Made by a program: the position numbers and the translations under genes. Below, in pieces: positions 36,470 through 44,717 of a stretch of DNA of 64,000 nucleotides (positions are counted from its first letter, which is position 1; the number at the start of each line of letters is the position of its first letter). This stretch comes from Rhodocyclales bacterium GT-UBC (GTDB taxonomy: Bacteria > Pseudomonadota > Gammaproteobacteria > Burkholderiales > Rhodocyclaceae), in the NCBI GenBank assembly GCA_003583745.1, contig QXPY01000006.1, forward strand, positions 62,001-126,000, in the 5' to 3' direction. The notes below the pieces were generated by a model. The model was not told where the DNA came from and did no database searches. It saw nothing but the letters and a program-made list of their open reading frames with translations.

Positions 36470-36861
36470 AAACCCGCGACTTCCCGGGAAGCGGCAGCCA
36501 GCTCAACGTGCTGGGCGGGCCGCTGCTAACCTGTAGCGACCGGCCGCTGACCGGGTTTTTCCGCGATGGTTGCTGCAATACCTCGGAAGAGGATTTCGGC
36601 AGCCATACCGTCTGCGTCGTGCTGACCGCCGATTTCCTGGCCTTTTCCCAGGCGCGCGGCAACGACCTGTCCACGCCGCGTCCGGAATTCGGTTTCCCCG
36701 GCCTGTTGCCCGGGCAACGCTGGTGCCTGTGCGCTGCCCGCTGGCTGGAGGCTTACAAGGCCGGCAAGGCACCGCTGGTGTCGCTGAACTCGACCAACCA
36801 GGCGGCGCTCGAAATCGTGCCGCTGGAAGCCCTGAAGCAGAACGCTGTCGATCTGCATTGA
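36466..36861 (+). CDS. DUF2237 family protein
   Basis: A 131-residue conserved protein of unknown function. The family features are NVLGGPLLTCS, GFFRDGCCNT, GSHTVC, the FSQARGNDLSTPRPEFGFPG core and RWCLCAARW. Several conserved cysteines (CC and CLC) could bind metal. The GTG at 36466 overlaps the iscX stop as GTGA, so it is the last gene of the isc operon. Upstream in-frame ATG codons lie inside iscX. The tight coupling suggests a role connected with iron, sulfur or redox. Confidence 0.85.
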   Translation: MKTRDFPGSGSQLNVLGGPLLTCSDRPLTGFFRDGCCNTSEEDFGSHTVCVVLTADFLAFSQARGNDLSTPRPEFGFPGLLPGQRWCLCAARWLEAYKAGKAPLVSLNSTNQAALEIVPLEALKQNAVDLH

Positions 36862-36950
36862 GTGATGCCGGCCGGGGCTTCGGCCATTGACCGGGTTGCC
36901 CGGCAGCACCGATACTCCGCAACTTCTCCGCCTTTGCAGTTCCTTTGACC

Positions 36951-38681
36951 ATGTCCGTCCTGAAGCGGTGTCTACCCGGCTGGCTTGCCCACTACCCGCG
37001 GGAAAAACTGTCGGCCGACCTGCTTGCCGGCATCATCGTCACCGTGCTGGTCATCCCGCAAAGCCTGGCCTATGCCTTGCTCGCCGGCTTGCCGCCGCAA
37101 CTCGGACTGTACGTCAGCATCTTCCCGGTCGTTGCCTATGCCCTGTTGGGCAGTAGCATGGTGCAGGCAGTCGGCCCGGTAGCGATCACCGCGATCATGA
37201 CCTACTCGGTGCTCACGCCGATCCTGCCTGCCGGTTCGCCGGCCTATGTGGCGCTGGCGGCGAGCCTTTCGCTCATTTCCGGGGGCATGTTGCTGGCTTG
37301 TGGCGTGCTCCGGCTGGGCTTCCTGTCGCAATTGCTCAGCCGCCCGGTGATCAGCGGTTTCATTTCCGGCTCGGCCGTGCTGATCGTCATCAGTCAGTTG
37401 AAATACCTGCTCGGCGTATCGCCCAAGGCCGGCAGCAGCGGCGAGATCGTTGTCGAATTGCTGTCCCGCCTGGCGGAAAGCCATCAGCCAACCGTGCTGG
37501 TCGGCTTTTCGGCGCTGCTGGTGCTGGCTTTCGTCCGTTATGCGCTGGGCGGATTGCTGCAGCGGGCCGGCCTGACGGCGAGCAAGGCCGGCTTCGTGGT
37601 CCGCCTGATGCCCCTGTTGGTGGTCTTGCTCGGGACCGTGCTGGTCATCCGTTTCGACCTGGATCGCAATCAGGATGTTGCCGTGGTCGGCCCGGTCCTT
37701 GCCGGCCTGCCCGATTTCGAATTTTTCCTGCCCGGTTTCGAAGACATTCGGCGTTTGATCGTTCCCGCCAGCGTGATGGCGCTGATCGGTATGGTGCAGG
37801 GCATCACCATGGCACAGGCGCTGGCCATCAAGCGGCGCGAACGGGTCGATGCCAATGCCGAACTGGTCGGCCTCGGGGCGGCCAACGTGGTGGCGGCCTT
37901 TTACGGTGGCATGCCGGTTGGCGGTGGGTTGTCGCGCTCGGCAATCAATCTGGCCGCCGGTGCGCAGACGCCGCTGGCCAGCCTGATTTCGGCCTTTGCC
38001 ATGCTCGGCGTGGTGGCCGGTGCGGTGCATTGGTTCGAGCGCCTGCCGCTGGCGGTGTTGGCGGCGAGCATCGTGATTGCCGCCATCTCGATGATCGACC
38101 TGCGTGCGCTGCGGCAAGCCTGGGCCTATGACCGGGCCGATGCGCTGGCCTTGCTCGGCACGGCTGGCGGCGTGCTGTTGTTCGGGCTGGAGGTCGGGAT
38201 CGGCCTCGGCATCCTGCTTTCGATGGCGACCTTGCTGCTACGGGTCAGTACGCCGCATATCGCGGTGGTGGGGCGGATTCGTGGCAGCCAGCATTTCCGC
38301 AATGTCGAACGTTACGACACCGAAACCATTCCCGGCGTGCTCTTTGTTCGCATCGACGAGCGGCTGTTCTTCGGCAACCTGGCGGCGGTGGAGATGCGTC
38401 TTGACCAGGAATTGCAGCGTCTGGCCGCACCGACCGACCTGGTTCTGGTGATGAGTGCGGTCAACCTGCTCGACACGACTGCGGTCGAGGTCTTTGCCGA
38501 GTTCAATCAGGACCTGGTCGAGCGCGGCATCCGCCTGCACATGGCCGAGGTCAAGGGACCGGTGCAGGATCGTCTGCAGCGTTCGCCGCTGTGGTCGGTA
38601 TTGAGCGGCGAGGTGTTCATGTCGGCGAACGATGCGTTTGAAAAGCTCAGTCCGGAAAAAGCCTGGTGTCCTGACATCTAG
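36951..38681 (+). CDS. SulP/SLC26-family anion transporter with STAS domain
   Basis: A 576-residue inner-membrane protein. About residues 20-415 form the SulP transport domain with many membrane segments, including the PQSLAYALLAGLPPQLGLYVS signature and SRSAINLAAGAQTPLASL. Residues about 440-560 form a cytosolic STAS domain. Members carry sulfate, bicarbonate or other anions; the substrate here is not determined. Sulfate would fit the neighbouring cysteine/Fe-S genes. The ATG at 36951 is preferred to TTG 36945. The gene is 89 bases from the isc operon and probably separate. Confidence 0.92.
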   Translation: MSVLKRCLPGWLAHYPREKLSADLLAGIIVTVLVIPQSLAYALLAGLPPQLGLYVSIFPVVAYALLGSSMVQAVGPVAITAIMTYSVLTPILPAGSPAYVALAASLSLISGGMLLACGVLRLGFLSQLLSRPVISGFISGSAVLIVISQLKYLLGVSPKAGSSGEIVVELLSRLAESHQPTVLVGFSALLVLAFVRYALGGLLQRAGLTASKAGFVVRLMPLLVVLLGTVLVIRFDLDRNQDVAVVGPVLAGLPDFEFFLPGFEDIRRLIVPASVMALIGMVQGITMAQALAIKRRERVDANAELVGLGAANVVAAFYGGMPVGGGLSRSAINLAAGAQTPLASLISAFAMLGVVAGAVHWFERLPLAVLAASIVIAAISMIDLRALRQAWAYDRADALALLGTAGGVLLFGLEVGIGLGILLSMATLLLRVSTPHIAVVGRIRGSQHFRNVERYDTETIPGVLFVRIDERLFFGNLAAVEMRLDQELQRLAAPTDLVLVMSAVNLLDTTAVEVFAEFNQDLVERGIRLHMAEVKGPVQDRLQRSPLWSVLSGEVFMSANDAFEKLSPEKAWCPDI

Positions 38682-38775
38682 GCGAGGAATAGACCAATAT
38701 TTGCGAGTCGAATGGCATTGTTATATGCCTTTGGGATAGTATCCCGCGTTTCGATTTGCCAATGTTGGAGTGGGT

Positions 38776-40029
38776 ATGCAGGCAGGCTCGGCAACGTATT
38801 ACGAAGTGCTTGGCGTCCCGGTGGATGCGACACCGGAAGAGATTCTCAACGCCTATCGCGAATATTTACTTGAATCCACTTTGTCGGCCGATGCGTTGGA
38901 GACCGACATGCTGGATCGAGTGCGAGCGGCGTTCGACGTATTGAACAATCAGGAAGCTCGGCAGAAATACGATCGGGAACTGGCCAGCATGTCCGCTGAG
39001 GGCAAGGGTGGCGCCGTTGCAATGGACGCGCTTGGGGCTGGAAAAGCCGCGCGCTTTGAGTTCGTCGGCGACGGTGCAGCCTATTTCCGGATCTGGATCG
39101 TCAATTTGTGCCTGAGTATCCTCAGCCTGGGGATTTACTCCGCTTGGGCCAAGGTCAGGCGCGAGCAGTATTTCCATCGCAACACGCTGCTTGACGGTTC
39201 CGGATTCGACTACCACGGCCAACCCTTGGCAATTCTCAAGGGAAGAGGCCTGGCTCTGGCGCTCGTCGGCATCCTTTCGCTGACCGAAAAGCTCGGTCCG
39301 GCGCCTTATCTGGCGGCTCTCGCCATGCTGTTCCTGGCGGCTCCCTGGCTGATCATTCGGGCCCTGAGCTTTCGCGCCGCCAATACGAGTTACCGCGGGC
39401 TGCGCTTTTCCTTCAATGCCAGTTATGGGCAGATGGCAAAGCTGATTTTCGTGAATGGTTTGTTATCCCTGGTGACATTCGGTCTGTGGCTTCCCCGTTT
39501 TACCCGCGACTGGAGAAAGTTCGTCGTCGATCACGCCGCTTTCGGCAGTACGGGCTTCGCCTGCGAGTTGAAGGTCGGTCGGGTGTATCGCATATATCTG
39601 CTGCCACTGTCGATCGCCTGCTTTAGCGCCTTCGTACTTGGGGCATTAAGCGTAATGATCGGCGAGTCCTTGTTGTTGATCCCGGTCGGCATCATTGCAC
39701 TGGGTCTTTATTTTCTCCTGCCGGCTTACATAGCCGTCAGTCTGAGCAATGCCGTATGGTCGTCGAGTCGCTTGGGGGCGCATCGCTTCGTCAGCGAGAT
39801 TCCGATCTCGCTCTATATCCGGATGGTATTGGGCAATTGGCTGGCTATCGTGTTCAGCTTGGGTATTTTCATTCCCTGGGCGCAGGTTCGCATGGCCCGC
39901 TTGCGGACCGAGCATTTGAAGTTGATGGCGGATGGCCAACTCGATGCCTTCATCGCCGGCGAACAGCGGAATGTATCGGCCTTGGGTGAGGGCGCCTCGG
40001 ATATGTTTGCAATCGATTTGGCCATCTGA
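38776..40029 (+). CDS. J-like domain fused to a DUF898 (YjgN-type) membrane protein
   Basis: A 417-residue protein with two parts. Residues about 8-69 fold like a DnaJ J-domain (YYEVLGVPVDATPEEILNAY, then a helix ending ARQKYDREL), but the HPD motif between helices II and III is missing. Residues about 90-400 are a DUF898/YjgN membrane domain with about six to eight hydrophobic segments and the repeated LGIYSAWAKVRR and LGIFIPWAQVRM motifs. The ATG at 38776 has GGAG at 38767-38770. An M48 metalloprotease gene starts two bases after the stop. Function unknown; the J-like part probably binds a protein but cannot activate Hsp70 in the normal way. Confidence 0.85.
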   Translation: MQAGSATYYEVLGVPVDATPEEILNAYREYLLESTLSADALETDMLDRVRAAFDVLNNQEARQKYDRELASMSAEGKGGAVAMDALGAGKAARFEFVGDGAAYFRIWIVNLCLSILSLGIYSAWAKVRREQYFHRNTLLDGSGFDYHGQPLAILKGRGLALALVGILSLTEKLGPAPYLAALAMLFLAAPWLIIRALSFRAANTSYRGLRFSFNASYGQMAKLIFVNGLLSLVTFGLWLPRFTRDWRKFVVDHAAFGSTGFACELKVGRVYRIYLLPLSIACFSAFVLGALSVMIGESLLLIPVGIIALGLYFLLPAYIAVSLSNAVWSSSRLGAHRFVSEIPISLYIRMVLGNWLAIVFSLGIFIPWAQVRMARLRTEHLKLMADGQLDAFIAGEQRNVSALGEGASDMFAIDLAI

Positions 40030-40031
40030 GC

Positions 40032-41033
40032 ATGTTCCAAGTGCATTTTTTCGACGGTAAAACGTCGAAGCAGCAAACAGCGCAGCTCGATATGGACGGC
40101 GATGAGTTGCGGCTTACCGGGGCTTTCGGCGAGCGGCGAGGCCGGTTGTGCGATCTGGATATCTCGGAGGCGCTGGATAGCGCCCCGCGCTTCATCCGCT
40201 TTCCCGATGGCGGCATGTGCGAAATTGCGAGCCATGATCTTGCCGAGTTTGCCGCTTGGCTGGCTCGGCATGGCCGGCAGCATGGCTGGGTCGCCCAGCT
40301 GCAAATGCGTTGGCGAAACGCGTTCGCCGCCTTGCTGGTTTGTGTCGCCAGCGTCTTTGCCGCCTATCTCTGGATACTGCCTGCGGCAGCGGAATACCTG
40401 GCACCGCATATTCCACCGGCTGCATTGCAGGCACTGTCAGATCAGGTTCTGGAGGCGCTCGATGGTCGCTTGCTCGCGCCGAGTCAATTACCGGCTCAAC
40501 GTCGGGAGGCGATAGCCCGCGAATTCTCCGCTTTGCTGGCAACTCAGTCCGGCTTGCCGGCCTATCGACTGCATTTTCGCGCCGCAAAGGGCATCGGGCC
40601 GAACGCTTTCGCGCTGCCTTCCGGCGAGATTGTCGTCTTCGATTCCCTGGTCGGTTTGGCTGGCGATACGTCGGAGGTGCTTGCCGTGCTGGCCCATGAA
40701 CTGGGGCACCTGCATTACCGGCATGGTGTTCGACACCTGATTCAATCGTCAGTGGTGTCGTTTGCGCTCGGGATGTATTTGGGCGATATCTCCAGCCTCG
40801 CTGCCGGATTCTCTACGTTGCTCCTGGAGTCGAGGTACTCGCGGGCATTCGAACACGATGCCGATGCCTATGCCGTCAGCTTGCTGCGCCATGCGGGGCG
40901 CGACCCGGTCGGTCTGGCCAGCATGCTGGCGAAATTACAGGCTTCGCAAGGCGGCGATAGCGGTCGGTCGCTACTGGCTTCGCATCCGGATACCCCGTCG
41001 CGGATCGATTTCATTGAAGCCAGCCGACGCTGA
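40032..41033 (+). CDS. M48-family membrane metalloprotease
   Basis: A 333-residue protein with a cytosolic N-terminal domain (about 1-90), one clear membrane segment (about 98-118) and an M48 protease domain. The zinc site is H222-E-x2-H226 (in AHELGHLHYRH) with Glu274 in FEHDADAYA as third ligand. It resembles BepA/HtpX-type quality-control proteases. It is translationally linked to the J-like/DUF898 gene, a pairing seen in other Proteobacteria, so the two likely form one membrane complex. The convergent serB gene ends 16 bases beyond. Confidence 0.9.
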   Translation: MFQVHFFDGKTSKQQTAQLDMDGDELRLTGAFGERRGRLCDLDISEALDSAPRFIRFPDGGMCEIASHDLAEFAAWLARHGRQHGWVAQLQMRWRNAFAALLVCVASVFAAYLWILPAAAEYLAPHIPPAALQALSDQVLEALDGRLLAPSQLPAQRREAIAREFSALLATQSGLPAYRLHFRAAKGIGPNAFALPSGEIVVFDSLVGLAGDTSEVLAVLAHELGHLHYRHGVRHLIQSSVVSFALGMYLGDISSLAAGFSTLLLESRYSRAFEHDADAYAVSLLRHAGRDPVGLASMLAKLQASQGGDSGRSLLASHPDTPSRIDFIEASRR

Positions 41034-41049
41034 TACCGCCGCTGGGCCG

Positions 41050-41895
41050 CTAGGCGGGATCGAACAGGTTGAGCAGGCTGTCGAGGCCGCCGAAATTGAT
41101 CGCCACATCGGCCTTGGCGCGGGTTGCCGGCTTGGCGTGGAAGGCCACCGACAGGCCGGCCTGGGCCATCATCATCAGGTCGTTGGCGCCGTCGCCGCAG
41201 GCAATCACCTGTTCCTTTTTCAGGCCGAGCTCGTCGGCCAGGCGGGCCAGGTGATGGGCCTTGGCGCTGGCGTCGATGATGTCGCCGACGACCTTGCCGG
41301 TCAGCTTGCCGCCGGCGATTTCCAGTTCGTTGGAGGTGGCGAAGTCGAAGCCGAGTTCGATGCGCAGGCGTTCGGTGAAATAGGTGAAGCCGCCTGAGAG
41401 GATCGCTGTGCGCAGCCCGGCATTCTGGGCGGCTTCGAGCAGCTCGCGGGCGCCGTCGGAGAGCAGCAGGCGTTCGCCATAGACCCGGGCGAGGACGCGG
41501 GCGTCGAGGCCCGCCATCAGGGCGAGGCGGCGGCGCAGGCTTTCGCGGTAATCGATTTCGCCGCGCATCGCCGCTTCGGTAACGGCTGAGACTTCTTCCT
41601 TCTTGCCGGCAAAATCGGCCAGTTCGTCGATGCACTCGATGGTGATCAGGGTCGAATCCATGTCGAAGCAGATCAGGCCGAAGTCGGACAGCTTGCGGCC
41701 GGCTGCGATGAAGGCCCAGTCGAGTTTTTCCGCTTCGATCAGCGGAATCAGGGCATCGAAATCGGCCGTCCGGTTCGCACCGTGCAGGCAGACCACCTGC
41801 GGCGGGCGCGGTTCGACCTGGGTAGCGCCGGTGGCGGCAACGATGCGTTCGAGCAGGAAAGTGGGTAGGGCGCCGCCCTGGATGATCAGATTCAT
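41050..41895 (-). CDS. serB: Phosphoserine phosphatase
   Basis: A 281-residue HAD-family enzyme catalysing the last step of serine synthesis. The motifs are DMDSTLITIECIDELA (nucleophile Asp), the SGGFTYF loop and GDGANDLMMMAQAGLSVAF. A short N-terminal ACT-like region precedes the catalytic domain. The open frame runs far upstream, but the ATG at 41895 overlaps the stop of the carbonic anhydrase-like gene as ATGA and gives the expected N terminus. Serine feeds CysE, though the two genes are 12 kb apart. Confidence 0.95.
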   Translation of the reverse strand: MNLIIQGGALPTFLLERIVAATGATQVEPRPPQVVCLHGANRTADFDALIPLIEAEKLDWAFIAAGRKLSDFGLICFDMDSTLITIECIDELADFAGKKEEVSAVTEAAMRGEIDYRESLRRRLALMAGLDARVLARVYGERLLLSDGARELLEAAQNAGLRTAILSGGFTYFTERLRIELGFDFATSNELEIAGGKLTGKVVGDIIDASAKAHHLARLADELGLKKEQVIACGDGANDLMMMAQAGLSVAFHAKPATRAKADVAINFGGLDSLLNLFDPA

Positions 41896-42452
41896 GATGT
41901 GCTGAGGTTGGGTGCAGCTTGGCTGCTGGCCAGATGGTTGTTTTTGACGCGGACGTAATGTTCCGCCGAATAGCGCAGATACGCAATTTCTTCGGCGCTG
42001 AGCGGCCGCACCTTGAGTGCCGGGCGACCAACGTACAGGAAGCCGCTCTCCAGGCGCTTGCCGGGGGAGACCAGGCTGCCGGCGCCGACCATGACGTGCT
42101 TTTCGACGATCACGTCGTCCATGACGATGCTGCCCATGCCGATCAGGCATTCGTCGCCAATGTTGCAGCCGTGCAGGATCACCGAATGGGCGATGGTGAC
42201 GTGGTCGCCGATGATCAACGGCGAGCCTTCCGGCTTGTCCGGGCGCTTGTGCGAGACATGCCCCATGGCGAAGTCCTGGATATTGCTGCATTCGCCGATG
42301 ACGATGCGATTGACGTCGCCGCGCAGCACGGCGTTGCACCAGATCGAACTGTCGCGGCCGATCTTGACGTCGCCGATGACTTGCGCCGAGTCGTGGAGGT
42401 AGGCGCTCTCGTCAATGACGGGGTAGGTATCGAGGTAGAAACCAAGTGACAT
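41892..42452 (-). CDS. Gamma carbonic anhydrase family protein
   Basis: A 186-residue left-handed beta-helix protein with hexapeptide repeats (IGDVKIGRDSSIWCNAVLRGD onward, in three-sided coils). The histidines expected to bind metal are in MGHVSH and IAHSVILHGC, so it could be active as a carbonic anhydrase, but many relatives (YrdA, PaaY) act on CoA thioesters or have unknown roles. The ATG at 42452 is preferred; the longer frame has no support. It is linked to serB by an ATGA overlap. Confidence 0.88.
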   Translation of the reverse strand: MSLGFYLDTYPVIDESAYLHDSAQVIGDVKIGRDSSIWCNAVLRGDVNRIVIGECSNIQDFAMGHVSHKRPDKPEGSPLIIGDHVTIAHSVILHGCNIGDECLIGMGSIVMDDVIVEKHVMVGAGSLVSPGKRLESGFLYVGRPALKVRPLSAEEIAYLRYSAEHYVRVKNNHLASSQAAPNLSTS

Positions 42453-42508
42453 GTTGGTTGAATCCGTTCGGTTTTTTGAAGGGGCTTGGCGCGGCAATTC
42501 CGGCCGGG

Positions 42509-43105
42509 TCAGCAGTTGGCGGGTAGTTCGATATCCGGCAGATTGTCATGCACCTCGGCGACGTCGGCGTAACGTTCCAATACGTCGGTCACGACGGCGA
42601 GCGGAACGGCATGGACCTCCGGCAGGTTGCGTTCGTTGGCGGATTGCAGCGCAAAGGCGAGCACCTCGCGCGGCGGGCAGAAATCGGCGGCGACGCCGGG
42701 CTTGTTGCCGCGGGCGTCGATGCGATACCAGCCGAAATCCTTGAGGTAGACGGCATTCAGGCCGTGCAGGCAATACGGCGCTCCCTGGTCGCCGACCGAC
42801 AGGCGCTGGTAGCACAGTCCGGCCGGAATGCCGTTGGCGCGCAGCAGTGCGGCGAGCAGGTGGCTCTTGGCGTAGCAATAGCCGGTGCCGTGCAGCAGGA
42901 CGTCGGAAGCCTTGCAGGTCACCGGGTTGCGACGGTAATCCCAGCTGTGCGCGATTTCATCGCGGACGAATTCGAAGCAGCGCCGGGCGAGATCGATTTC
43001 GCCGTCGGCACTGGCCGCCAGTTCAGCTGCCTTGGCGGCGACCAGCGGGTGCGCGAAATCGATGTGTTGGCCGGGGGCGAGATAGGGAGCGAGTGAATCG
43101 GGCAT
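42509..43105 (-). CDS. Transglutaminase-like cysteine protein
   Basis: A 198-residue cytosolic protein with a transglutaminase-like core. The catalytic triad can be read as Cys77 (in GTGYCYAKSHL), His114 (in YCLHGLNAVYL) and Asp130 (in YRIDARGN). Such proteins act as peptidases, amidases or amide-bond exchangers; the substrate is unknown. The ATG at 43105 is one base after the stop of the secreted unknown protein gene, so the two are coupled. The longer frame to 43375 lies inside that gene and is rejected. Confidence 0.82.
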   Translation of the reverse strand: MPDSLAPYLAPGQHIDFAHPLVAAKAAELAASADGEIDLARRCFEFVRDEIAHSWDYRRNPVTCKASDVLLHGTGYCYAKSHLLAALLRANGIPAGLCYQRLSVGDQGAPYCLHGLNAVYLKDFGWYRIDARGNKPGVAADFCPPREVLAFALQSANERNLPEVHAVPLAVVTDVLERYADVAEVHDNLPDIELPANC

Positions 43106-43106
43106 T

Positions 43107-43649
43107 TCAGGGAGTGGCTGGCGCGATGAATGTTGTCGAACAAATTTCGCCGACGACCCAGGGTTTGTCGTAAAACCCGAAGTCATCGGCTGGGAAAAAC
43201 GGCAGAGGCAGACCGCCAGTCGTGCATTGCGTGATCGTGGTCGGCTGGCCGAGGCCGTTCGTAACGGGCACTTTCTCGCACTTGCGCCGGGCGTTGTATG
43301 TCGGCTGCAGGATGACGCCGACCTCGCTGCGGAGACCGTAGTACTTCTGGAATTCGCCCAATCCAGGCGGTTCACCGAAGTTGCCGTTCCACCAGTAAAC
43401 CTGAATCATCTCGGCCGCCATCTCGCCGCGCACGAGCTTTTCGATGCGGAAGGTGAGGCGGGCCGGTTTGCCCGCCTCGTAGGCGATGGCCCGGCCGACG
43501 AAAACCAGGTCGGCCTGCGCCTTCTGCGCCTCGCTCAGCGCTTGGGTGTAACGGCAGGCCAGGGCGGGCGTCAGCGTTGCCAGGAGAAAAACGGCAAGAA
43601 AAAGCTGACGACCGGCCCGGCTGGGGGCCGGCGATTCAGGTTCAGGCAA
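43107..43649 (-). CDS. Secreted protein of unknown function
   Basis: A 180-residue protein with a clear export signal (basic start, hydrophobic stretch LFLAVFLLATLTPALAC, likely cleavage after ALA). The mature part has five cysteines, a GRAIAYEAGKPARLTFRIEK beta-strand region and a proline-rich end. I do not recognise a family with certainty; the region FVGRA..V..V..V.KG-like strands resembles the NTR/netrin-like or TIMP-type fold seen in some bacterial lipoproteins. It overlaps aroG by eight bases upstream and is coupled to the transglutaminase-like gene downstream. Confidence 0.75.
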   Translation of the reverse strand: MPEPESPAPSRAGRQLFLAVFLLATLTPALACRYTQALSEAQKAQADLVFVGRAIAYEAGKPARLTFRIEKLVRGEMAAEMIQVYWWNGNFGEPPGLGEFQKYYGLRSEVGVILQPTYNARRKCEKVPVTNGLGQPTTITQCTTGGLPLPFFPADDFGFYDKPWVVGEICSTTFIAPATP

Positions 43650-44715
43650 GACGGGCCGGCAGCACGTCGCGCAGCAGCTTGGCGGCGTCGCGGATCATCT
43701 TTTCGGTGGTCGCCCAATCGACGCAGCCGTCGGTGACCGAACAGCCGTACTTGAGCTGGCTGAGGTCGGCCGGGATCGACTGGTTGCCAGCTTCGATGTT
43801 GGATTCGATCATCACGCCGATCAGCGACTGGTTGCCGAGGCGGACCTGGTTGACCACGTCGGCCATCACCAGCGGCTGCAGTTCCGGCTTCTTGAAGCTG
43901 TTGGCGTGCGAGCAGTCGACAACGATGTTGTGAGGCAGCTTGGCCTTGGTCAGCGCCTGTTCGACCATCGCCACCGAAACGGTGTCGTAGTTCGGACGGC
44001 CGTCGCCGCCACGCAGCACGACATGGCCGTAGGCGTTGCCACGGGTGCGGACGACGGCGACGCGGCCTTGGTTGGTCAGGCCGAGGAAGGAGTGCGGCTT
44101 GGAGGCGGAGAGGATGGCGTTGATCGCCACGCCGAGGTCGCCGCTGGTGCCGTTCTTGAAGCCGACCGGGGTGGACAGGCCGGAGGACATTTCGCGGTGG
44201 GTCTGCGATTCGGTGGTGCGGGCACCGATGGCGGTCCAGGTGATGAGGTCGCCGTAGTATTGAGGCGAATTCGGGTCGAGCGCCTCGGTACCGGTGGGCA
44301 GGCCGATTTCGGCGACGTTGAGCAGGAATTCGCGGGCCTTTTCCATGCCGACGTCGATGCGGAAGCTGTCGTCCATGAACGGGTCGTTGATGTAACCCTT
44401 CCAGCCGACCGTGGTGCGCGGCTTTTCGAAATAGACGCGCATGATGATCTGCAGCGTGTCGCCAACTTCATCGGACAGTGCCTTGAGGCGGCGGGCGTAA
44501 TCGAGGCCGGCCACCGGGTCGTGGATCGAGCATGGGCCGACGACGACGAAGAGGCGGTGATCCTTGCGATCCAGGATGTTGCGCAGCAGCGTCCGCCCCT
44601 GGGTCACGGTTTCCGCAGCCTTGGCCGACAGCGGCTGGCGGGCATGGATTTCTTCCGGCGTCGGCATGGCGTCGAAGGCGGTCACGTTTACGTTTTCAAT
44701 ATCAAGAGGCGTCAT
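43642..44715 (-). CDS. aroG: 3-deoxy-7-phosphoheptulonate synthase (DAHP synthase, class I)
   Basis: A 357-residue enzyme that joins phosphoenolpyruvate and erythrose 4-phosphate, the entry to the shikimate pathway. The VVVGPCSIHDP strand, the KPRTTVGWKGYINDP loop and the VDCSHANSFKKP metal site are class I (AroFGH) hallmarks. Which amino acid inhibits it cannot be read with certainty. It starts two bases after the mfd stop and its end overlaps the secreted unknown protein gene. Confidence 0.95.
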   Translation of the reverse strand: MTPLDIENVNVTAFDAMPTPEEIHARQPLSAKAAETVTQGRTLLRNILDRKDHRLFVVVGPCSIHDPVAGLDYARRLKALSDEVGDTLQIIMRVYFEKPRTTVGWKGYINDPFMDDSFRIDVGMEKAREFLLNVAEIGLPTGTEALDPNSPQYYGDLITWTAIGARTTESQTHREMSSGLSTPVGFKNGTSGDLGVAINAILSASKPHSFLGLTNQGRVAVVRTRGNAYGHVVLRGGDGRPNYDTVSVAMVEQALTKAKLPHNIVVDCSHANSFKKPELQPLVMADVVNQVRLGNQSLIGVMIESNIEAGNQSIPADLSQLKYGCSVTDGCVDWATTEKMIRDAAKLLRDVLPARLA

Positions 44716-44717
44716 GG

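Noticed and set aside
36972..38117. A 381-codon frame opposite the SulP transporter gene
   Set aside because: The product is rich in Gln, His and Arg with no fold, as expected for a shadow of a GC-rich membrane-protein gene.
41896..42339. N-terminal extension of the serB frame
   Set aside because: The extension lies in the carbonic anhydrase-like gene in another frame; the ATG at 41895 has the ATGA overlap and the proper N terminus.
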